NCBI RefSeq assembly: GCF_017814975.1
Contig: NZ_JAGIQA010000029.1
Span: 43,811-107,810, forward strand
Direction: 5' to 3'
Source: Cupriavidus consociatus
Lineage (GTDB): Bacteria > Pseudomonadota > Gammaproteobacteria > Burkholderiales > Burkholderiaceae
DNA: 64,000 bases
Below are positions 10,266-19,219 of this stretch, one piece after another. A model generated the notes under the pieces. It ran no database searches. It was given only the letters and a program-made list of their open reading frames with translations, and was not told the DNA's origin. Both the position numbers and the translations under genes were made by a program. Every line of letters begins with the position of its first letter. The stretch's first letter is position 1.

Positions 10266-10490
10266 ACCGCATCTTGTCTGGTCATTCTTCGAGGCCCCGT
10301 TTGTCGCCAATTGAAGTTTCGACCGCTGGCCACGGCTTTGAGCACCGCGCGCATGGGCTTCTTGTGCCACGGCCCATCGGCGCGCTTGGTCCAGACGCCA
10401 TTGTCGAGCACGGTGGCCACTACGCGCGCTATCGCCACGAAGAGCCGCGCATTCCGATCAAATGCAAGATATCGGGCATAATCGCCGCCG
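10266..10490. other. Intergenic debris between IS200 remnant and acyltransferase gene
   Basis: A minus-strand open frame continues into this stretch from the IS200 remnant, but its composition and sequence match no family I recognise. I see no promoter, terminator or intact gene. Confidence 0.4.
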
Positions 10491-11699
10491 TCACAGGTAC
10501 TTGAGCCAGGCAATGTCACGGCGCCGCGCCTTCAAGCCGGCGAAGGCATGCACGGCAGGGTACAGGGCGAACGCGAGCGCGATGGCGCAGGCCCACACCA
10601 TCCAGACAGCCTCGAAGCCGAAGAACTTGCCCTGGTTCAATCCCCACACGGCCTCGGCACCGAGGTATAGAAACTTGAGCACGTAGAGGTGTAGCACGTA
10701 AAAGAACATGGGCGCCGCGCCGTACACTGCCAGCGGGGTAAGCCAGCGCGCATGCGGCCGAAGCTCGAAGGCGCGCAGCACGAGCAGGCCAACTCCCATA
10801 GTGAGTGCGATGAAGAGTAGCGATGGCGGGTACTTGGTGACGTTGACAAAGCTCATAGCAGTGGTGAGCGCCGTATCGCCGGCCTCCCAAGGCTTGTCGC
10901 CGTAGAGGTTGAGGGTGCGCAGCAGCACGAAATCCACGAGCAGGCCCGACCCCCAAGACAGCAACTGCCGCCGGCGCAGTACCGTATCAGCCCCAGACGT
11001 GAACCAGGGGCCGGCCGCATAGCCCAGCGCGATCACGCCGATCCAGGGCAGCAGCGGATACGAGGTGCGCAAACGCAATGTCTCGGAGACCTCGATCCAG
11101 CCCCGGTCGTGCAGTACTGCCCAGGGAACGTGAAGCATATGATCAGCAGGGAAATGCAGGCCGTCAACTAGATTGTGCCCTGCCACCAGTGCCAGGCCCA
11201 GCACGATCAGCGAACGGCGCGGCAGCCACACCAGCGCCGCAAGCGCGAGCATGGACAAGCCGATGACCCAAATCACCTGCAGGAACACCGCGGCGGGCGG
11301 GAACTGGAAAGTCCAGGCGAAGTTGATCACCGTGACTTCGAGTACCACAAGGAACAAGCCCCGCCTCCAGAGAAACGACGAAGCCGCTGCGCGGCCGCTA
11401 GCCTGTCGGTTGCCGTAGAGGAATGCCGAAAGTCCTGTAAGGAACACGAACACGGGCGCGCACAGGTGTGCCAGCAGGCGGCTGAAGAAAAGATCGGGCG
11501 GCGCGTCCACCACGACCATCGGGTCGGGGACCTGATGGTGCAAGTAGAAAGTCTCGCGCACATGGTCCAGCAGCATGAACAGGATAACGAGGCCGCGCAG
11601 GGCATCAATGGACCGAAGGCGAGCGGTCGCGGCGGCGGCCTTATTCGCGATGCCCGGGACACTTGGCTGGACAGACAGTGAATTAGAACTACATGACAT
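10491..11699 (-). CDS. DUF1624 / heparan-glucosaminide acetyltransferase-like membrane protein
   Basis: A 402-residue polytopic membrane protein. The N-terminal signature RLRSIDALRGLVILFMLLDH and FVFLTGLSAFLYG are typical of DUF1624 (COG3503) proteins, relatives of the catalytic domain of heparan-alpha-glucosaminide N-acetyltransferase. These move acyl groups across membranes, but bacterial substrates are mostly unknown. About ten hydrophobic segments run along its length. It stands alone between an IS200 scar on its 3' side and an integrase scar beyond its 5' side, so it may have arrived with mobile DNA. The start at 11699 precedes a short polar stretch before the first helix. Confidence 0.75.
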   Translation of the reverse strand: MSCSSNSLSVQPSVPGIANKAAAATARLRSIDALRGLVILFMLLDHVRETFYLHHQVPDPMVVVDAPPDLFFSRLLAHLCAPVFVFLTGLSAFLYGNRQASGRAAASSFLWRRGLFLVVLEVTVINFAWTFQFPPAAVFLQVIWVIGLSMLALAALVWLPRRSLIVLGLALVAGHNLVDGLHFPADHMLHVPWAVLHDRGWIEVSETLRLRTSYPLLPWIGVIALGYAAGPWFTSGADTVLRRRQLLSWGSGLLVDFVLLRTLNLYGDKPWEAGDTALTTAMSFVNVTKYPPSLLFIALTMGVGLLVLRAFELRPHARWLTPLAVYGAAPMFFYVLHLYVLKFLYLGAEAVWGLNQGKFFGFEAVWMVWACAIALAFALYPAVHAFAGLKARRRDIAWLKYL

Positions 11700-11879
11700 T
11701 CTGGGGTCCTACCGAAAACCAAAATGATAACGATTCGCGGATTCCAATAGTACGCATGGACGCTTTTTTTAAATCTCCTCTCTAGGTGCTGTAGCCGCGC
11801 GCACTCCCAGTTTCACTATCACAGCATGTAAAACGATCGCTTCCCAAGGTCTGCGCAGAAGCCAGTCGAGCGCAGCTCA
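11700..11879. other. Intergenic region upstream of the DUF1624 gene
   Basis: AT-richer than its surroundings. It probably contains the promoter of the minus-strand acyltransferase gene, but I cannot define -35/-10 boxes with confidence. Confidence 0.3.
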
Positions 11880-12120
11880 GGTATGGCAGCTTGTCGGTCA
11901 AGGTGGCCTCCACGAAGTCCCAGAGCTGGCTGGGGTCAGTCCGGGCGTAGGCCGCCATTGTTCGGTCGTGCCCGAGCCGCGCCTGGGCGTCGGGCAGCGG
12001 CTACCCTGGTGATCGACCACGAGGGTGCGCGCGTAGGCGTGGCGTAACCAGCGCGGGGAAGCAGCGCGCCGCAGCATGAAGTCTACCGAAGATGGACGCT
12101 GGCACCAGTGCAGAATGGTC
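11880..12120 (-). pseudogene. Tyrosine recombinase/integrase C-terminal fragment, frameshifted
   Basis: On the minus strand one frame reads SPRWLRHAYARTLVVDHQG and, after a frameshift near 12000, another reads LPDAQARLGHDRTMAAYART. Together they rebuild the C-terminal catalytic part of a phage-type integrase: HAxAR with the conserved histidine and arginine, the LGH box and a terminal tyrosine. The N-terminal part is missing. It is the relic of an integration event beside the acyltransferase gene. Confidence 0.65.
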
Positions 12121-12189
12121 GATCTCAAATACATACATCCGTGAATGTATATATAATCAGTCCATACGGCAGAGAGAGGATCGCACCTA

Positions 12190-13485
12190 ATGAATCAGCA
12201 GAGGATCGTCATCGTGGGCGGTGGCGTGGCTGGCCTGGAAGTCGCGACGGCGCTCGGGCGACGTTTTTCGCGTGGGAACGGTAAAGCATCAATTACCCTC
12301 ATCGATCGCGATTCCGCGCATGTCTGGAAGCCGATGCTGCATACCATCGCGGCTGGCACGCGCGACATCTTCCAACCGCAAACTGTTTACCTCGCCCAGG
12401 CGCGCGATGCCGGCTTTGCCTACCAGCTCGGCGAACTGTGCGGCATCGACCGGACGACCCGCGAGCTACTGCTCGCGCCGCTCCATGCACCGGACGGCCG
12501 GCTGCTCGTCCCCGCGAGGCGCATTCCTTATGATGCGCTGGTGATTGCCGTGGGCAGCGAAGCCAATGACTTCGGCACCCCTGGTGTGGCCGCGCACTGT
12601 TTTCGAATCGATTCTCGCCTGCAGGCTGACGCATTCAACCGCGAGGTGCGCATCCGCATGCTCCAGTGCCTTGCGCAGGACGGCACGTTGTCAATCGGCA
12701 TTGTGGGTGGGGGCGCCACTGGGGTTGAGTTGGCAGCAGAGTTGGTACAGCTAGTGGAATCGGCGGCGGCCTACGGCGCACAGAGCCTTGCCTCGCGCCT
12801 CTCAATCACCCTGATCGAAAGCGGGCCCCGTCTGCTCGCGGCCTTCCCCGAGGACATCTCCGCCGCTACCCTCGTCCGGTTGGAGTCGATCGGGGTTCGG
12901 GTGCGTACCGCCACGCGCGTTACCGAGGCGACGGCAGACGGGTTTTCGCTCGAGGGCGGCGGCCAAGTAGCAGCCACGATCAAGGTGTGGGCCGCCGGCG
13001 TCAAGGCGCCTGGCTTCCTCGCGCAGGTGGATGGCCTGGAAACGACCCGAGGCCACCAACTCGTGGTGCAACCTTCTCTGCAGAGCACTCGCGATCCTCA
13101 CATTTTTGCTATTGGCGACTGCGCCAGCCTGAGGCTGCCCGGCACTGAACGGCCGCTGCCGCCAACAGCTCAGGTCGCCCACCAGCAAGCCCAGCACCTG
13201 ATCCGGCATCTGCCAGGCGCCGTGCTGCGGGACGAACCCATTCCCGCGTTCGTCTACCGCGATTTTGGCTCACTGGTCTCGCTTGGCGATTACGATGCGT
13301 ACGGCTCGCTCGGCAAGTTCGGCCTGTTCAAAGGTGTCACCATCCGCGGACGGCTGGCGCAACTCAGCCACACGATGCTGTACCGCAGCCATCAGTCGCG
13401 GCTCTATGGCTTTTGGCGGGGCGGCCTGTTGTGGCTGGTCGACCGGCTCAACGCGCGGCTGCGGGCGCCGATTCGCCTAGATTGA
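12190..13485 (+). CDS. ndh: Type II NADH:quinone oxidoreductase
   Basis: A 431-residue flavoprotein that oxidises NADH and reduces membrane quinone without pumping protons. The N-terminal FAD motif is IVIVGGGVAGLEVA (residues 5-18). A second dinucleotide motif, IVGGGATGVELAAEL (about 171-185), binds NADH. HIFAIGDCASLRLPG (about 303-317) is the usual FAD-contact GD motif. The C-terminal 60 residues are basic and amphipathic, as in membrane-attached NDH-2. AGAGAGGA precedes the ATG. A TATATATAAT box at about 12149-12158 could be its -10. It is monocistronic: the next gene is on the other strand. Confidence 0.88.
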   Translation: MNQQRIVIVGGGVAGLEVATALGRRFSRGNGKASITLIDRDSAHVWKPMLHTIAAGTRDIFQPQTVYLAQARDAGFAYQLGELCGIDRTTRELLLAPLHAPDGRLLVPARRIPYDALVIAVGSEANDFGTPGVAAHCFRIDSRLQADAFNREVRIRMLQCLAQDGTLSIGIVGGGATGVELAAELVQLVESAAAYGAQSLASRLSITLIESGPRLLAAFPEDISAATLVRLESIGVRVRTATRVTEATADGFSLEGGGQVAATIKVWAAGVKAPGFLAQVDGLETTRGHQLVVQPSLQSTRDPHIFAIGDCASLRLPGTERPLPPTAQVAHQQAQHLIRHLPGAVLRDEPIPAFVYRDFGSLVSLGDYDAYGSLGKFGLFKGVTIRGRLAQLSHTMLYRSHQSRLYGFWRGGLLWLVDRLNARLRAPIRLD

Positions 13486-13682
13486 CAGAATTGGGACAAT
13501 GCCGGCGAATATGGCTGCGGTGCATAGCCCCTCATCGCTCTTGTGTACGAAACCCTTTAGCAAGTTTCGATTCGAGATACTGTTACAAACAGAGTCCTCC
13601 TCGGGCCGCCGCCGAAACGCTGGACCAACCGGTGGACGTCATCAATGCGGCCGTCATAATCAGACGATAGGGAATCGCCCGC

Positions 13683-15191
13683 TCAGCCATTCAGGTTCCA
13701 CACGCCTCGGCCGGGCAAGCGCCCGGCATTCCTATGTGCGACCAGCTTCTTGTACAAGGCCGCCCGACTGATGCCGATGCTTGCGGCAGCGCGAGCCACG
13801 TGGCCCGAACTTGCCGCCAGTGCGCGGACGAGATAGGCGGCTTCGAACTGGGCCATCGCTTCGGCATAACCAAGCTCTGGAGGGGGCTGAATGAGCGCTT
13901 CCGGAGCCGCGGGTTGCGCCGGCAATGATCCCGGATCCTGTACAACTCTCAAGCCCAGCAGAGATGCCAGCGTGCTGTCATCCACCTCGCCAGTATCGTG
14001 CATCATCACCAGCCGCTCGAGGATGTTGCGCAATTGGCGCACATTGCCAGGCCAATCATATTGGACAAGCATTTGCAGTGCGGCCTGCGTCAGCGCAGGG
14101 GCGTCGCGCTCCGCGCGCGTGCAAATCTCTTCCAGCATGGCATACACCAGAGGCAAGAGATCAGGCTGGCGCTGCCGCAGTGGCGGCAGGCAGATTGGCA
14201 GCACATTGAGCCGGTAATATAGGTCCGCACGAAACTTGCCGGCTTCCACCAAGGCTGGCAGATCGGCCGAGGTGGCGGCGATGATGCGCACATCGGAGCG
14301 GATGATGCGGTTCGAGCCGATGGGTTCGATCTCTTTCTCTTGCAAGGCACGCAGTAGTTTGCTTTGCAGCATCAGAGGCATGTCCCCAATCTCGTCGAGG
14401 AACAGTGTGCCCCCATCGGCCAGCTCGAACTTGCCCATACGGCCTTTGCGCTCTGCGCCGGTGTAAGCGCCGGGCGCCGCGCCGAAAAACTCTACTTCGA
14501 GCAATGTCTCGGGAATGGCCGCCATATTGAGTGTCACCAGCGGCCGCCCCGCGCGCGCCGAGGCGGCGTGAATGGCATGGGCCAGCAGTTCCTTGCCGGT
14601 GCCAGTCTCGCCCAGCAGCAACACCGGTGCATCGGCTTGTGCGGCACGGCGCGCCATCCGTTTGACCTCCAGGGTCGCGGGGCAGTTGCCAACGAAGCTG
14701 GCAAAGGTGTACTTGGCGCGCCGCGTCTGTTCGAGCGTACGGCGCGTAGCCATCAATTCTTCCCGCACGCGCGTGTAATGTGTGAACAGCGGGGTGAGCG
14801 ACTTGAGCTCGTCGAAGAGGGCAAAGCCAACCGCGCCGATTGTATTGCCGTCGTTGTCCTTGATCGGCAGTCGCATCACGATCATCGGATCCTGAGGGGT
14901 CTCGAGGATATCGAGCAGGATGGGCTTACCCGTCTTGACCACCTGGCGCATCAAGCTGTTCGGAATGACCTTTTCGCACTCCAGGCCGATAGCCGCCTGT
15001 GCGTCCTCGAAACCGAATCGTGCGGCATACCGTTTGTTGATCCACACAACGCGCGCGTTCGTGTCTACCACGATGGTTCCCTCGCTGAAGTTTTCGAAGG
15101 TCCTGAACAGCGATTCCATGGCGCGCCGGGCAACGGCATCGTAATTGCCCAACATGCTGCTGTCTTCCGCCTCGCGCGATCTGCTCATCAT
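13683..15191 (-). CDS. Sigma-54-dependent activator (PAS - AAA+ - Fis HTH)
   Basis: A 502-residue enhancer-binding protein. It has an N-terminal PAS-like sensory region (about 20-150). A central AAA+ domain carries LLGETGTGKE (Walker A, about 190-200), the sigma-54 contact loop GAYTGA and LFLDEIGDM (Walker B). The C-terminal Fis-type helix-turn-helix contains RAAASIGISRAALYKKL. GGAGATAA precedes the start; two adjacent ATGs are possible (15191, 15188). It is divergent from gntP and 3-hydroxybutyrate dehydrogenase, matching known arrangements in which such a regulator induces hydroxybutyrate uptake and oxidation. A perfect palindrome and a GG-N10-GC promoter lie in the shared intergenic region. 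Confidence 0.88.
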   Translation of the reverse strand: MMSRSREAEDSSMLGNYDAVARRAMESLFRTFENFSEGTIVVDTNARVVWINKRYAARFGFEDAQAAIGLECEKVIPNSLMRQVVKTGKPILLDILETPQDPMIVMRLPIKDNDGNTIGAVGFALFDELKSLTPLFTHYTRVREELMATRRTLEQTRRAKYTFASFVGNCPATLEVKRMARRAAQADAPVLLLGETGTGKELLAHAIHAASARAGRPLVTLNMAAIPETLLEVEFFGAAPGAYTGAERKGRMGKFELADGGTLFLDEIGDMPLMLQSKLLRALQEKEIEPIGSNRIIRSDVRIIAATSADLPALVEAGKFRADLYYRLNVLPICLPPLRQRQPDLLPLVYAMLEEICTRAERDAPALTQAALQMLVQYDWPGNVRQLRNILERLVMMHDTGEVDDSTLASLLGLRVVQDPGSLPAQPAAPEALIQPPPELGYAEAMAQFEAAYLVRALAASSGHVARAAASIGISRAALYKKLVAHRNAGRLPGRGVWNLNG

Positions 15192-15219
15192 TTATCTCCG
15201 TATAGAGACTAATTCTCAC

Positions 15220-15238
15220 ATAAAAGACTGTCTTTTAT
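15220..15238. promoter_or_regulatory. Perfect 19-bp palindrome, candidate activator site
   Basis: ATAAAAGAC, one T, then GTCTTTTAT: nine-base arms with no mismatch. It lies 29 bp upstream of the regulator start and about 75 bp upstream of the -24 element of the divergent sigma-54 promoter, a plausible enhancer position for the Fis-type helix-turn-helix of the neighbouring activator. Binding is inferred. Confidence 0.55.
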
Positions 15239-15311
15239 CAATTTGTCTATGTTCCGAGAATTTTTGGTGCGGCATGACGAGCTGTAGTGTCTTATGAGCC
15301 ATATATTTGCC

Positions 15312-15329
15312 TGGCATGAACGGTGCATT
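15312..15329 (+). promoter_or_regulatory. Candidate sigma-54 promoter for gntP
   Basis: TGGCATG-AACG-GTGCAT. The invariant GG (15313-15314) and GC (15325-15326) are exactly ten bases apart, close to the TGGCAC-N5-TTGC consensus. It lies 110 bp upstream of the gntP start and downstream of the palindrome, consistent with the divergent sigma-54 activator. Confidence 0.55.
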
Positions 15330-15438
15330 GATGCCGTGCCCTAGACGGTTTTGCTCGCTCTGGGCAAATACGTGCGCGGCGGTTAGCCGACCCCGCCATG
15401 ACACGATGCAACCAAGAAAAAATCCTCGTGGAGACTTC

Positions 15439-16830
15439 ATGTCATTTGTTGTTGTCGTTGCAGCCCTTGCTTTTCTGATGCTCGCCGCTTACCGCGGTTA
15501 CAGCGTCATTCTGTTTGCTCCTCTGGCCGCGCTCGGCGCCGTGGCCCTGACGGAACCGTCCGCTGTCGCCCCAGCATTTACGGGCATCTTTATGGAGAAG
15601 ATGGTCGGTTTCGTGAAGCTGTATTTCCCGGTGTTCCTGCTGGGTGCCGTCTTTGGCAAAGTCATTGAGCTGTCGGGCTACTCTCGCTCCATCGTCGCAG
15701 CCGCAATCCGCTATATCGGCAGCGCGCGCGCCAACGCTGTGATTGTTGCCGTGTGCGCCTTGCTGACCTATGGCGGGGTATCGCTCTTCGTGGTGGTGTT
15801 TGCCGTGTATCCGTTTGCGGCGGAGCTCTATCGCCAGAGCAATATTCCCAAACGCCTGATGCCCGGTGCCATCGCACTTGGCGCTTTCTCGTTTACGATG
15901 GACTCTCTGCCGGGTACGCCGCAGATCCAGAACATCATTCCTACGACGTTCTTCAAGACCACTGCATGGGCCGCGCCAGTGCTTGGCGTGGCTGGAGCGC
16001 TGTTCATCATTATCGTGGGCCTCGGCTACCTCGAATGGCGGCGGCGTGATGCATTGAAACGCGGTGAAGGCTATGGCACCTCGCTTCTGAATGAGCCGGA
16101 ACCGGTGCATACGCTCCATCTGCCAAATCCGTTGCTCGCCATGGCGCCGCTGGTGGTGGTTGGTGCGTCCAACTTTGTGCTGACCCGAATGATTCCACAA
16201 TGGTATGGCGCACAGAGCAGCGTCGCCTTGCCCGGGCTGGCCAAGCCAGTCACGCTGCCGACCGCAACAGTGACCGCCATTTGGGCAGTTGAAGGTGCTT
16301 TGCTGCTGGGTATTGCATTTGTGTTGCTAACCGCATTCGGCGCCGTGCGACAGCGATTCTCCGAGGGCACGAAGACGGCTGTCGGAGGCGCGCTGCTGGC
16401 GTCGATGAATACCGCTTCGGAATATGGGTTTGGTGGCGTGATTGCGGCGCTCCCGGGTTTCCTCTTCGTAGGCGACGCTCTCAAGAGCATTCCAGATCCG
16501 CTAGTTAATGCCGCTGTTTCGGTGAGTTCCCTGGCAGGTATTACGGGATCGGCCTCGGGGGGAATGAGTATTGCTTTGGCGGCCATGGGCGACACATTCA
16601 TCCATGGAGCCCAGGCGGCCGGCATTCCGCTTGACGTATTGCACCGTGTTGTATCGATGGCCAGCGGCGGCATGGACACGCTGCCACACAACGGCGCGGT
16701 GATTACGCTGCTGGCTGTGACCGGCCTGACGCACCGCGAGTCATATCGGGACATCTTTGCCGTCACGCTGATCAAGACGCTGGCTGTCTTCTTTGTCATC
16801 CTGGTCTTCTATCTGACTGGGCTCGTCTGA
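15439..16830 (+). CDS. GntP-family permease (probable 3-hydroxybutyrate transporter)
   Basis: A 463-residue inner-membrane transporter with about 12 hydrophobic helices. Segments such as DSLPGTPQIQNIIPT and SGGMDTLPHNGA are typical of the GntP (gluconate permease) family. The ATG at 15439, behind GTGGAGACTTC, is preferred over the longer frame from 15307. The gene for a 3-hydroxybutyrate dehydrogenase follows by 64 bp, and a sigma-54 activator is divergent, which points to D-3-hydroxybutyrate or a related hydroxyacid as substrate. Family membership is clear; the substrate is inferred from context. Confidence 0.85.
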   Translation: MSFVVVVAALAFLMLAAYRGYSVILFAPLAALGAVALTEPSAVAPAFTGIFMEKMVGFVKLYFPVFLLGAVFGKVIELSGYSRSIVAAAIRYIGSARANAVIVAVCALLTYGGVSLFVVVFAVYPFAAELYRQSNIPKRLMPGAIALGAFSFTMDSLPGTPQIQNIIPTTFFKTTAWAAPVLGVAGALFIIIVGLGYLEWRRRDALKRGEGYGTSLLNEPEPVHTLHLPNPLLAMAPLVVVGASNFVLTRMIPQWYGAQSSVALPGLAKPVTLPTATVTAIWAVEGALLLGIAFVLLTAFGAVRQRFSEGTKTAVGGALLASMNTASEYGFGGVIAALPGFLFVGDALKSIPDPLVNAAVSVSSLAGITGSASGGMSIALAAMGDTFIHGAQAAGIPLDVLHRVVSMASGGMDTLPHNGAVITLLAVTGLTHRESYRDIFAVTLIKTLAVFFVILVFYLTGLV

Positions 16831-16894
16831 CCACGCCATGCATGTGCGAACGCTTTCGCGCATGCAGTAACCGATCCCTCTACTGCAGATTTCT

Positions 16895-17671
16895 ATGACA
16901 TCCCTGAACGGAAAAACCGCGCTCGTCACCGGCTCAACCAGCGGCATCGGCCTGGGCATCGCGCAAGTGCTGGCTCAGGCCGGCGCCAATATCGTACTCA
17001 ATGGCTTTGGAGACTCGGATGCTGCGCTCGCTGCCATTCGGGCAACCGGTACCGAAGTTATCCATCACGCCGCCGACATGCGAAATTCGAAGGAAATTGA
17101 AGCCATGTTTGCCGTGGTGCATGAGCGCTTCGGCGCAGTGGATGTACTGGTGAATAACGCGGGCATCCAGCATGTGTCACCGATTGAGACCTTTGACGCC
17201 CAAAAATGGGACGACATCATCGCCATCAACCTGAGCTCTGGGTTCCATACAACTAGGCTGGCGCTGCCTGGCATGCGTACGCGCAACTGGGGCCGGATCA
17301 TCAATATTGCTTCGGTGCACGGCCTGGTTGGATCTGCTGGCAAGTCGGCCTACGTAGCAGCCAAGCATGGGCTAGTGGGATTGACGAAAGTCACCGCCCT
17401 GGAAACGGCGCTCACTGCTGTGACCTGCAACGCTATCTGTCCAGGCTTCGTACTGACGCCATTGGTGCAGCAGCAAATCGACGATCTGGCCGCAAGGGAA
17501 AGGCTGTCTCCGGACGATGCTCGGGCGCGCTTGCTTGGCGAAAAGCAGCCGTCCGGCCGGTTCGTGACGCCGGAGGAGCTCGGGAACCTGGCGCTGATGC
17601 TCTGCTCCCCCCAGGCGGCCGAGGTGCGCGGCGCGACGTGGGTGGCTGACGGCGGGTGGACCGCCCAGTGA
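16895..17671 (+). CDS. D-3-hydroxybutyrate dehydrogenase (SDR family)
   Basis: A 258-residue short-chain dehydrogenase that should oxidise 3-hydroxybutyrate to acetoacetate with NAD. It shows TGSTSGIGLGIA (cofactor loop, 12-23), NNAGIQHV, the catalytic serine region IINIASVHG, YVAAKHG (YxxxK) and ICPGFVLTPLV. NAGIQHVSP and HGLVGSAGKSAY are characteristic of bacterial 3-hydroxybutyrate dehydrogenases. It forms a probable operon with the GntP permease upstream. A GCATG/CATGC hairpin at about 16845-16867 separates the two genes and could modulate expression. Confidence 0.88.
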   Translation: MTSLNGKTALVTGSTSGIGLGIAQVLAQAGANIVLNGFGDSDAALAAIRATGTEVIHHAADMRNSKEIEAMFAVVHERFGAVDVLVNNAGIQHVSPIETFDAQKWDDIIAINLSSGFHTTRLALPGMRTRNWGRIINIASVHGLVGSAGKSAYVAAKHGLVGLTKVTALETALTAVTCNAICPGFVLTPLVQQQIDDLAARERLSPDDARARLLGEKQPSGRFVTPEELGNLALMLCSPQAAEVRGATWVADGGWTAQ

Positions 17672-17813
17672 ACTGCTAATCCCGATAGCGGCGCGAACAG
17701 CGCAAGCTTCCCGCAACTCTGGTGGGGAGCACACGACTGACAGAGCAGGTAGGAGTCCTTCGCGCCATGCATCGCAACATCTTTCACCGCAGCGCTTTCG
17801 AGCACCGCAAATC

Positions 17814-18230
17814 ATGAGTACGCAGCAAAACAAATTCTCTCACGTCAAGCCGGGCGACACCGAGTTCACCAGCGGTGGCCTGCGCGACTTCTTCATTTAT
17901 CGTTACCTTGGCATTGCGCAGGCAACCGGTGGCAAGGTCATTGCCCATCTGGTACGCGCCAACAGTGCTCCTGAGGCAGGCACTGGGTGGCATGTTCATG
18001 GCGCCGACTTTCATATCGTTTATATGCTCAAGGGCTGGGCGAAGTTCATGTACGAGGACAAGGAAACCTTGGTCGAAGCGGGAGACTGTGTGCATCAGCG
18101 ACCGGGTATCCGCCATTTTCTGTTCGACTACTCGGCCGATATGGAATACCTGGAAGTCGTTGGCCCCGCCGCGTTTACCAGCGTGGGTGTAGAGGGTCCG
18201 TGTGCGGTGCCGGCGCCAGGAGAATGGTGA
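17814..18230 (+). CDS. Cupin-domain protein
   Basis: A 138-residue single-domain beta-barrel protein. The metal-binding motif is visible as GTGWHVHGADFHIVYMLKG and, later, AGDCVHQRPGIRHFLFDY. Cupins with this layout act as metal-dependent enzymes or ligand sensors; no specific reaction can be assigned. It sits 142 bp after the hydroxybutyrate dehydrogenase on the same strand and may belong to the same transcription unit. A GCCTCG/CGAGGC hairpin follows at 18233-18252 without a clear T-run. Confidence 0.75.
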   Translation: MSTQQNKFSHVKPGDTEFTSGGLRDFFIYRYLGIAQATGGKVIAHLVRANSAPEAGTGWHVHGADFHIVYMLKGWAKFMYEDKETLVEAGDCVHQRPGIRHFLFDYSADMEYLEVVGPAAFTSVGVEGPCAVPAPGEW

Positions 18231-18429
18231 CGCCTCGCGTTGGTTCGAGGCTAAGGGGTTAGGGCGGTAAATCGGCGTGTTGCGCTCACCATCAGCAAGC
18301 GCCCCGCACCTAATGACATCACCGGACTGACACTGAAAGAAATCAGGACGAGAAGCGGGATTTAGCTCGCTTCCCGGTGGTGCCCGACACAATCCGGCAA
18401 CAATCCATAACAGGGGCAGGCAGGAGACA

Positions 18430-19206
18430 ATGAATCAACACGAAACCATTCTTCAAACGCGGAACCTCACCAAGGAGTTCAAGGGGTTCACCGCGGTGAG
18501 CGACGTCAACCTACAGGTGCGCCGCGGCTCGATCCATGCATTGATCGGGCCCAACGGCGCGGGCAAGACCACTTGCTTCAACCTGCTCACCAAGTTCCTG
18601 GAGCCGACCACCGGCACCATCGTATTCAACGGCATCGACATCACCCGCGAGAAGCCCGCGCAGATCGCGCGCCGCGGCGTGATCCGCTCGTTCCAGATCT
18701 CGGCGGTGTTCCCGCACCTGACGGTGATGGAGAACGTGCGCATCGGGTTGCAGCGCCAGCTCGGCACCGCTTACCAGTTCTGGCGCAGCGAGCGCTCGCT
18801 CGATGTGCTCAACGACCGCGCCATGGAGCTGCTCGAGCAGGTGGGGCTGACCGAGTTCGCGCAGACGCTGACGGTGAACCTGCCGTACGGTCGCAAGCGC
18901 GCGCTGGAGATTGCCACCACGCTGGCGATGGAGCCCGAGCTGATGCTGCTCGACGAGCCCACGCAGGGCATGGGCCACGAGGACGTGGACCGCGTCACGC
19001 AGCTGATCAAGAAGGTCTCCGCGGGGCGCACCATCCTGATGGTCGAGCACAACATGAGCGTGGTCTCGTCGATCGCCGACAAGATCACCGTGCTGCAGCG
19101 TGGCGCGATCCTGGCCGAGGGCCCTTACGCCGAGGTGTCGAAGGACCCGCGCGTGATGGAGGCCTACATGGGCACGGCCGATGCCGAGCTGCAGGGCGCG
19201 CACTGA
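18430..19206 (+). CDS. livG: Branched-chain-type ABC transporter ATP-binding protein LivG
   Basis: A 258-residue nucleotide-binding subunit. Walker A is GPNGAGKTTCF (about 39-49). LPYGRKRALEIA replaces the usual LSGGQ signature, as is normal in LivG. Walker B is LMLLDEPTQGMG, and VEHNMSVV holds the switch histidine. A strong AGGCAGGAGACA site precedes the ATG. It starts a five-gene set in the order livG-livF-binding protein-livH-livM, so it energises uptake of an amino acid, amide or similar ligand. The substrate cannot be read from sequence. Confidence 0.9.
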   Translation: MNQHETILQTRNLTKEFKGFTAVSDVNLQVRRGSIHALIGPNGAGKTTCFNLLTKFLEPTTGTIVFNGIDITREKPAQIARRGVIRSFQISAVFPHLTVMENVRIGLQRQLGTAYQFWRSERSLDVLNDRAMELLEQVGLTEFAQTLTVNLPYGRKRALEIATTLAMEPELMLLDEPTQGMGHEDVDRVTQLIKKVSAGRTILMVEHNMSVVSSIADKITVLQRGAILAEGPYAEVSKDPRVMEAYMGTADAELQGAH

Positions 19207-19219
19207 AGCGGGGGACGAT

